Shown in pieces: positions 59,488 to 64,000 of a stretch of DNA of 64,000 nt (position 1 is the stretch's first letter; each line of letters starts with the position of its first letter). Origin of the DNA: Massilia sp. Se16.2.3 (GTDB lineage Bacteria > Pseudomonadota > Gammaproteobacteria > Burkholderiales > Burkholderiaceae_D); assembly GCF_014171595.1 (NCBI RefSeq), contig NZ_CP050451.1:1302001-1366000 (forward strand), read 5' to 3'. The notes under the pieces were generated by a model. It had not been told where the DNA came from. It saw only the letters and a program-made list of their open reading frames with translations, and ran no database searches. A program made the position numbers and the translations under genes.

Positions 59488-60764
59488 CTATTTCAGCGTC
59501 GTCTCGCGTGCGAACAGCTCCGCCGGATTTTCACGCTGGCGAATCACGTGGACCTGGTCGCCATCGACCATGATCTCGGCCGGACGGCCGCGCGTGTTGT
59601 AGTTCGATGCCATCGTCATGCCATAGGCACCGGCGCTCATCATCGCCAGCAGGTCGCCCGGCTGCACCGCCAGTTCGCGCTCGCGCGCCAGCCAGTCGCC
59701 CGACTCGCACACGGGGCCGACGATGTCATAGACGGCCGTTTCGCCCGCGCGTGCGGTGACCGGCTTCATGTCCATCCAGGCGCCATACAGGGTCGGGCGC
59801 ATCATGTCGTTCATGGCGGCGTCGATGATGCAGAAGTTCTTTTCCACGCCCGGCTTGATGAATTCGACGCGGGTCAGCAGCACGCCGGTGTTGGCGACGA
59901 TCGAACGGCCCGGCTCGAAGATGACCTTGATCGGGCGGCCTGCATGGCGTTCGGCGCGCCAGGCGTCGATGCGGGCGAACAGGCGCGCGAGATAGTCGCC
60001 CACCGGCACCGGCGGCTTGTCGCCAGCCGCGCCGTAGTCGACGCCGATGCCGCCGCCGATGTCGAGGTGGTGCAAGTGGATGCCTTCGCCATCGAGCGTA
60101 TCGATCAGCTCGATCAGCTTGTCCAGCGCTTCGAGCAGGGGCGCATCGTCGAGCAGCTGCGAGCCGATGTGGCAGTCGATGCCGACCACGTCGAGGTGGG
60201 GCAGGCTGGCGGCTGTGCGGTAGGTGGCCAGCGCATCGTCGAAGGCCACGCCGAACTTGTTCGCCTTCAGGCCGGTGGCGATGTAGGGGTGGGTCTTGGC
60301 ATCGACGTTCGGGTTCACGCGCAGCGACACGCGCGCGCGCTTGCCCATGCTGCCGGCCACTTCGTCGAGGCGGTGCAGTTCGGGAATCGATTCGACGTTG
60401 AAGCACAGGATGTCGTGTTCGAGGGCCAGCTGCATTTCGGGCACCGTCTTGCCGACGCCAGAGAAGATCACTTTCTGCGGGTCGCCGCCGACGGCCAGCA
60501 CGCGCTGCAGTTCGCCGCCCGAGACGATGTCGAAGCCGGCGCCTGCGCGCGCCAGCAGGTCGAGGATCGCCAGGTTCGAATTCGCCTTCATCGCATAGCA
60601 GACCGGGCGTCGCGGCCGGCGCAGGCATCGGCGTAGGCCGCGAAGTTCCGCAGCAGCGCCGACTTCGCGTAGACATAGGTCGGCGTGCCGAACGCATCGG
60701 CAATGGCGGACAAGGGAGTGCGTTCGGCGTGCAGGACGCCGTCTTGGTACGAGAAATGCGACAT
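59488..60764 (-). pseudogene. lysA: Diaminopimelate decarboxylase, frameshifted near 60603-60611
   Basis: PLP enzyme of the last step of lysine synthesis. The N-terminal frame (MSHFSYQDGVLHAERTPLSA, TYVYAKSALLRNFAAYADAC) breaks in GACGCCCGG. The second frame resumes CYAMKANSNLAILDLLARAG, with the PLP lysine in YAMKAN. It carries HIGSQLLD, LDIGGGIGVDY, EPGRSIVANTGVLL and CESGDWLARERE (active-site Cys), and stops at 59488. A single missing base explains the split and all catalytic residues are there. The gene is probably intact in the living organism. Confidence 0.9.
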
Positions 60765-60770
60765 GGATCT

Positions 60771-60962
60771 TATTGGGTCGAGGCGGGGACGGTTCGGCGT
60801 GACAGGCTTGGCGGGCGCCGGTGCCGGGGTCTGCGCCGCAGGCGGCGTCGGCGCACCGGCGCGGGCAGGCGGCTTCGGCATGTACAGCGGGCCGGTCTGG
60901 CCGCAGCCTGCGAGAACGAGGGCGAGCGCGGAGGCGAAGGAAAGCGCGATGGGTGACTTCAC
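60771..60962 (-). CDS. lptM: LPS-assembly lipoprotein LptM (YifL)
   Basis: A small lipoprotein, starting at GTG 60962. KSPIALSFASALALVLAGCG ends in the lipobox LAGC, and GCGQTGPLYMPKPP is the LptM hallmark. LptM helps LptD disulfide oxidation in the LPS exporter. The tail is Pro/Ala-rich. In the sequence as given the frame does not stop before lysA; a stop (TAA near 60772-60774) sits in another frame that would end VPASTQ. The end of this entry is therefore inferred. Directly upstream of lysA, as usual. Confidence 0.72.
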
Positions 60963-61001
60963 GATTAGAATCACGGTTTGATTAAGACCTTGGAGTGTAG
61001 C

Positions 61002-61331
61002 ATGACCGATTCCGAATTTTTGGCGCTGGCCAAAGAGACGCTGGACCGTATCGAAACCTGTTTCGACAACCTGAACGACCAGGACGTCGTCGACGTCGAG
61101 TGCAAGCGCAACGGCAACGTGCTGGAGATCGAGTTCATCGACAACGGAACCAAGATCATCGTCAACAGCCAGGCGCCGCTGCAGGAAATGTGGATGGCGG
61201 CCCGCGCCGGCGGCTACCACTACAAGCGCGTCGGCGACGAGTGGCGCAACACGCGCGACAACACCGAGTTTTTTACGGCGCTGTCGGAAGTGGCCACGCA
61301 GCAGGGCGGGGCGCCGGTGAAGCTGGGGTAA
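61002..61331 (+). CDS. cyaY: Iron-sulfur cluster assembly regulator CyaY (frataxin)
   Basis: 109 residues: MTDSEFLALAKETLDRIETC, VVDVECKRNGNVLEIEFIDN, and GGYHYKRVGDEWRNTRDNTE. The acidic first helix binds iron; the beta-sheet face touches IscS and slows cluster synthesis. Start ATG 61002 rather than the TTG/ATA-type upstream options. Divergent from lptM, 39 bp apart. Confidence 0.95.
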   Translation: MTDSEFLALAKETLDRIETCFDNLNDQDVVDVECKRNGNVLEIEFIDNGTKIIVNSQAPLQEMWMAARAGGYHYKRVGDEWRNTRDNTEFFTALSEVATQQGGAPVKLG

Positions 61332-61384
61332 ACACCGCTGCCCGGAGACGAACCGGGTACGGTGCGCGTGCGGTAGGGTAGAAA

Positions 61385-61531
61385 CGTAGGGTGGGCACTC
61401 CGTGCCCACGCGGTACCCGGCATGTCGAGACCTTGGACGAAGCGCGCTTCCTGGGCGCAGCGGTACCTTCCGAAAATATTTCGTGCCACTTGCGAACGCC
61501 ATCCCGCGTGGGCTCAAGAGCCCACCCTACG
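61385..61531. repeat. Inverted pair of short REP-like elements after cyaY
   Basis: CGTAGGGTGGGCAC...GTGCCCACGCGG (61385-61413) and the opposite CCGCGTGGGCTC...GAGCCCACCCTACG (61504-61531), with 90 bp between. Same family as the other intergenic copies. Confidence 0.78.
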
Positions 61532-61545
61532 GTGGCGTCAACCAT

Positions 61546-61588
61546 GAAAGGATATTTCAACTAGGTGCCGCCAGTGAAATATCCTTTC
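61546..61588. terminator. Hairpin between cyaY and mrcA
   Basis: GAAAGGATATTTCA and TGAAATATCCTTTC, a perfect 14-bp stem with a 15-nt loop, 10 bp past the mrcA stop on the minus strand. AT-rich for this genome. Likely ends the two convergent transcripts, though there is no T-run. Confidence 0.5.
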
Positions 61589-61598
61589 ACCCCACCCT

Positions 61599-63938
61599 TT
61601 AGAACAACTCATTCCTCACCGCGTCCTGCGCCTTCTGCTGCGCCGGCGGCGGCGTCGTGCCGACGTCGAGCGAGGTCACCCCGGTGCCTGGCGGGTTCTC
61701 GGTGTAGTAGTACTCGCCATTGGCCAGGATCAGCCCCGGCGGCGCCGGGCGTTCCTCGACCGGCATGCCCTTGAGCACGGTCTGCATGTAGCCGATCCAG
61801 ATCGGCAGTGCCAGGCCGCCGCCGGTTTCCTTGTTGCCCAGGTTCTTGGGCTGGTCGTAGCCCATCCAGGCAATGCCCACCACCTTCGGCTGGTAGCCGG
61901 CGAACCAGGCGTCGATCGAGTCGTTGGTGGTGCCGGTCTTGCCGGCGATGTCAGGACGCTTGAGCACCTGCGAGGCCTTGGCCGCGGTGCCGTAGCGCGC
62001 CACGTCCTTGAGCATGCTGTCCATCAGCCAGGCGTTGCGTGCATCGATGACGCGGTTGGCGTCGACGCCGGCGCGTTCGGGCCGCGCTTCCGACAGCACC
62101 TTGCCCGAGCTGTCCGTCACCTTCGAGATCAGGTAGGGGCTGATGCGGTAGCCGCCGTTGGCGAATACGGCGTAGGCCCCCGCCATCTGCAGCGGCGTGG
62201 TCGCGCCCGCGCCCAGGGCCAGGGTGAGGTAGGGCGGGTTCTTCTCAGCGTCGAAGCCGAAGCGCGTCGCGTATTCCTGGCCGTAGCGCGCGCCGATGCG
62301 GTTCAGGATGCGGATCGAGACCATGTTTTTGGATTTGGTCAGGCCGCGGCGCATCGTCATCGGGCCTTCGTATTTCGCGTCGTAGTTCTTCGGTTCCCAG
62401 GCCTGGCCCCCGGTCTGGCCGGCGTCGAAGGAGATCGGCGCGTCGTTGACCAGGGTCGAGGGCGACAGGCCGCGCTCGAGCGAAGCGGAATAAATGAAGG
62501 GCTTGAACGAGGAACCCGGCTGGCGCCAGGCCTGGGTCACGTGGTTGAATTTATTCCGGTTGTAGTCGAAGCCGCCGACCAGCGCGCGGATCGCGCCATC
62601 CTCGGTATTGGCCGACACGAAGGCCGATTCCACTTCCGGCATCTGCGTGATCTTCCAGGCGGCGCCGCCTTCCTGGGTGACGCGGATCAGGGCGCCGCGG
62701 CGGATGCGGCGGTTCGGCGCCGCCTTGCTCGACAACCAGTTTGATGCGAACGACAGGCCCGGGCCGCTGATCTTGATCTCTTCGCCCGAGGCCAGCACCG
62801 CCGTCACGGCGGTCGGCGAGGCCGACAGCACGACGGCGGCCACGATGTCGTCGCTGTCGGGCTTTTCGGCCAGTTCCGCTTCGATGGCCTCGTCGGCTTC
62901 GGTCTTGTCCTTCGGGATGTCGATATACGACTCCGGGCCGCGGTAGGGGTGGCGCCGCTCGTAGTCCATCACGCCGCGGCGCACCGCGAGGTAGGCCGCG
63001 TCCTGGTCCGCCTTGGTGATCGTGGTGAACACGTTCAGGCCGCGCGTGTAGGTGTCTTCCTTGAACTGTTCATACACCAGCTGGCGCGCCATCTCGGCCA
63101 CGTATTCCGCGTGCACGCCAAAGGCGGTGCTGTCGGACTTGATCTTCAGTTCCTCGTTCTTCGCGGTCTCGAACTGCGCGTCGGTGATGTAGCCGAGCGA
63201 ATGCATGCGCTGCAGGATGTACTGCTGGCGGGTGCGGGCGCGCGTCGGGTTGACCACCGGGTTGTAGGCCGACGGCGCTTTCGGCAGGCCGGCCAGCATG
63301 GCCGCTTCGGCCACCGTGATGTCTCGTAAATCCTTGCCGAAATAGATCTGGGCGGCCGACTGGAAGCCGAAGGCGCGCTGGCCCAGGTAGATCTGGTTCA
63401 TGTAGACCTCGAGGATCTGGTCCTTGCTCAGGTTCTTCTCGATCTTCCAGGCCAGCAGCGCCTCATACGCCTTGCGTTTCAGGGTCTGTTCGGACGAGAG
63501 GAAGAAGTTGCGCGCCACCTGCTGGGTGATGGTGGAAGCGCCCTGGCGCGAGCCGCCAGTGGCGTTGTGCAGGGCCGCGCGCAGCACGCCCCAGTAATCG
63601 ACGCCGCCGTGCTGGTAGAAGCGGTCGTCCTCGATCGACAGCACCGCTTTCTTCATGACGTCGGGGATGTCCTTGAAGCGCACCAGGGTCCTGCGTTCCT
63701 CGCCGAACTCGCCGATGAGGACGTTATCGGCCGTGAAGATCCGCAGCGGCATCTTGGGGCGGTAGTCGGTGATGGTGTCGAGCGCCGGCAGGTTCGGGTA
63801 GGCCATCGCCAGTGCGAACACGACCAGCAGCACGCCGACCAGGGCCAGGCCGGCCAGCGCGGCCAGCGCCATCAGGATGAGCCGTTTCGGGCTGTATTTG
63901 TTCGGGGCCGGAGAATTCGATGATTGGGAAGATTTCAT
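61599..63938 (-). CDS. mrcA: Penicillin-binding protein 1A (class A, bifunctional)
   Basis: About 779 residues. A short cytoplasmic end and helix (LILMALAALAGLALVGVLLV) precede the glycosyltransferase domain, with catalytic Glu in SIEDDRFYQHGGVDYWGVLR and GASTITQQVARNFFLS. Next come an OB-like insert and the transpeptidase with active Ser in PGSSFKPFIYSASLERG, SKN in LTKSKNMVSIRIL, and KTGT in IAGKTGTTNDSID. It polymerises and cross-links peptidoglycan in the periplasm. I chose ATG 63938 (MKSSQSSNSPAPNKY). The ATG ten codons upstream sits inside a TATAAT box and is unlikely to be translated. Confidence 0.93.
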   Translation of the reverse strand: MKSSQSSNSPAPNKYSPKRLILMALAALAGLALVGVLLVVFALAMAYPNLPALDTITDYRPKMPLRIFTADNVLIGEFGEERRTLVRFKDIPDVMKKAVLSIEDDRFYQHGGVDYWGVLRAALHNATGGSRQGASTITQQVARNFFLSSEQTLKRKAYEALLAWKIEKNLSKDQILEVYMNQIYLGQRAFGFQSAAQIYFGKDLRDITVAEAAMLAGLPKAPSAYNPVVNPTRARTRQQYILQRMHSLGYITDAQFETAKNEELKIKSDSTAFGVHAEYVAEMARQLVYEQFKEDTYTRGLNVFTTITKADQDAAYLAVRRGVMDYERRHPYRGPESYIDIPKDKTEADEAIEAELAEKPDSDDIVAAVVLSASPTAVTAVLASGEEIKISGPGLSFASNWLSSKAAPNRRIRRGALIRVTQEGGAAWKITQMPEVESAFVSANTEDGAIRALVGGFDYNRNKFNHVTQAWRQPGSSFKPFIYSASLERGLSPSTLVNDAPISFDAGQTGGQAWEPKNYDAKYEGPMTMRRGLTKSKNMVSIRILNRIGARYGQEYATRFGFDAEKNPPYLTLALGAGATTPLQMAGAYAVFANGGYRISPYLISKVTDSSGKVLSEARPERAGVDANRVIDARNAWLMDSMLKDVARYGTAAKASQVLKRPDIAGKTGTTNDSIDAWFAGYQPKVVGIAWMGYDQPKNLGNKETGGGLALPIWIGYMQTVLKGMPVEERPAPPGLILANGEYYYTENPPGTGVTSLDVGTTPPPAQQKAQDAVRNELF

Positions 63939-63966
63939 GCTGGGGTTCACAGTGTTGAGCCGCCTC

Positions 63967-63997
63967 ATTATAAGGCACGCCTTGGAGCGCCTGACAA
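63967..63997 (-). promoter_or_regulatory. Promoter of mrcA, sharing bases with a repeat element
   Basis: TATAAT (63972-63967 on the minus strand) with TTGTCA (63997-63992) 19 bp upstream; the spacing is a little long. The TTGTCA comes from the end of the inverted-repeat element that begins at 63986, so the insertion may have supplied the -35. Confidence 0.45.
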
Positions 63998-64000
63998 AAC
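63986..64000. repeat. Start of a second copy of the 99-bp inverted-repeat element
   Basis: AGCGCCTGACAAAAC, identical over all 15 visible bases to the left end of the element at 32714. The rest lies beyond the window. Confidence 0.6.

Overview
This is a GC-rich chromosomal window from a betaproteobacterium of the order Burkholderiales. It most likely belongs to Oxalobacteraceae, near Massilia, Duganella or Janthinobacterium; this rests on gene order, codon use and protein character and is an inference. The backbone is the str / S10 / spc / alpha ribosomal protein cluster. Around it lie envelope, redox and efflux genes, all of which look chromosomal.

Layout. 1-3099 (minus) holds a MacA/MacB-type three-gene ABC exporter, with the permease cut by the window start. 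3516-5303 (minus) is a phosphoethanolamine-transferase-like sulfatase-fold enzyme. 5575-10795 (plus) is rpsL-rpsG-fusA-tuf-rpsJ. 10838-20562 is an accessory block with three small genes of unknown role and, at 13274-20090 (minus), a tightly overlapped ter stress module: TerD, ATP-grasp, PRTase_2-TRSP, HAD phosphatase, StiP/PRTase_1, C-C bond lyase and a TerD-TerA fusion. This block and a tRNA-Val gene at 20636-20712 separate rpsJ from rplC, which are normally adjacent. 20868-35187 (plus) then runs rplC to rplQ in canonical order with secY, infA, rpmJ and rpoA. New promoter-like sequences precede rplC and rplN.

35337-44757 carries dsbD, a Spy/CpxP-like gene divergent from a response regulator and histidine kinase, and an RND efflux pair. 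44904-48597 has a zinc-ribbon/TonB-like membrane protein, a Tat-exported tyrosinase and an orphan. 48657-50854 (minus) has a DUF3592 gene, hemB and engB. 51129-56951 (plus) is a redox block: cytochrome c4, the ResB/CcsB System II cytochrome c maturation pair, and MsrP/MsrQ for periplasmic methionine sulfoxide repair. 56956-64000 has a DUF4153 membrane protein, an RcnB-like protein, lysA, lptM, cyaY and mrcA (PBP1a).

Two features cut across the window. First, at least eight non-ribosomal genes are split by single-base frame changes, mostly in G/C runs, while no ribosomal gene is. This looks like residual sequencing error, although real decay cannot be excluded. Second, a family of short palindromic intergenic repeats (core GTAGGGTGGGC...GCCCACGCGG) occurs at least twelve times, and a separate 99-bp inverted-repeat element sits inside the alpha operon with the start of a second copy at the window end.
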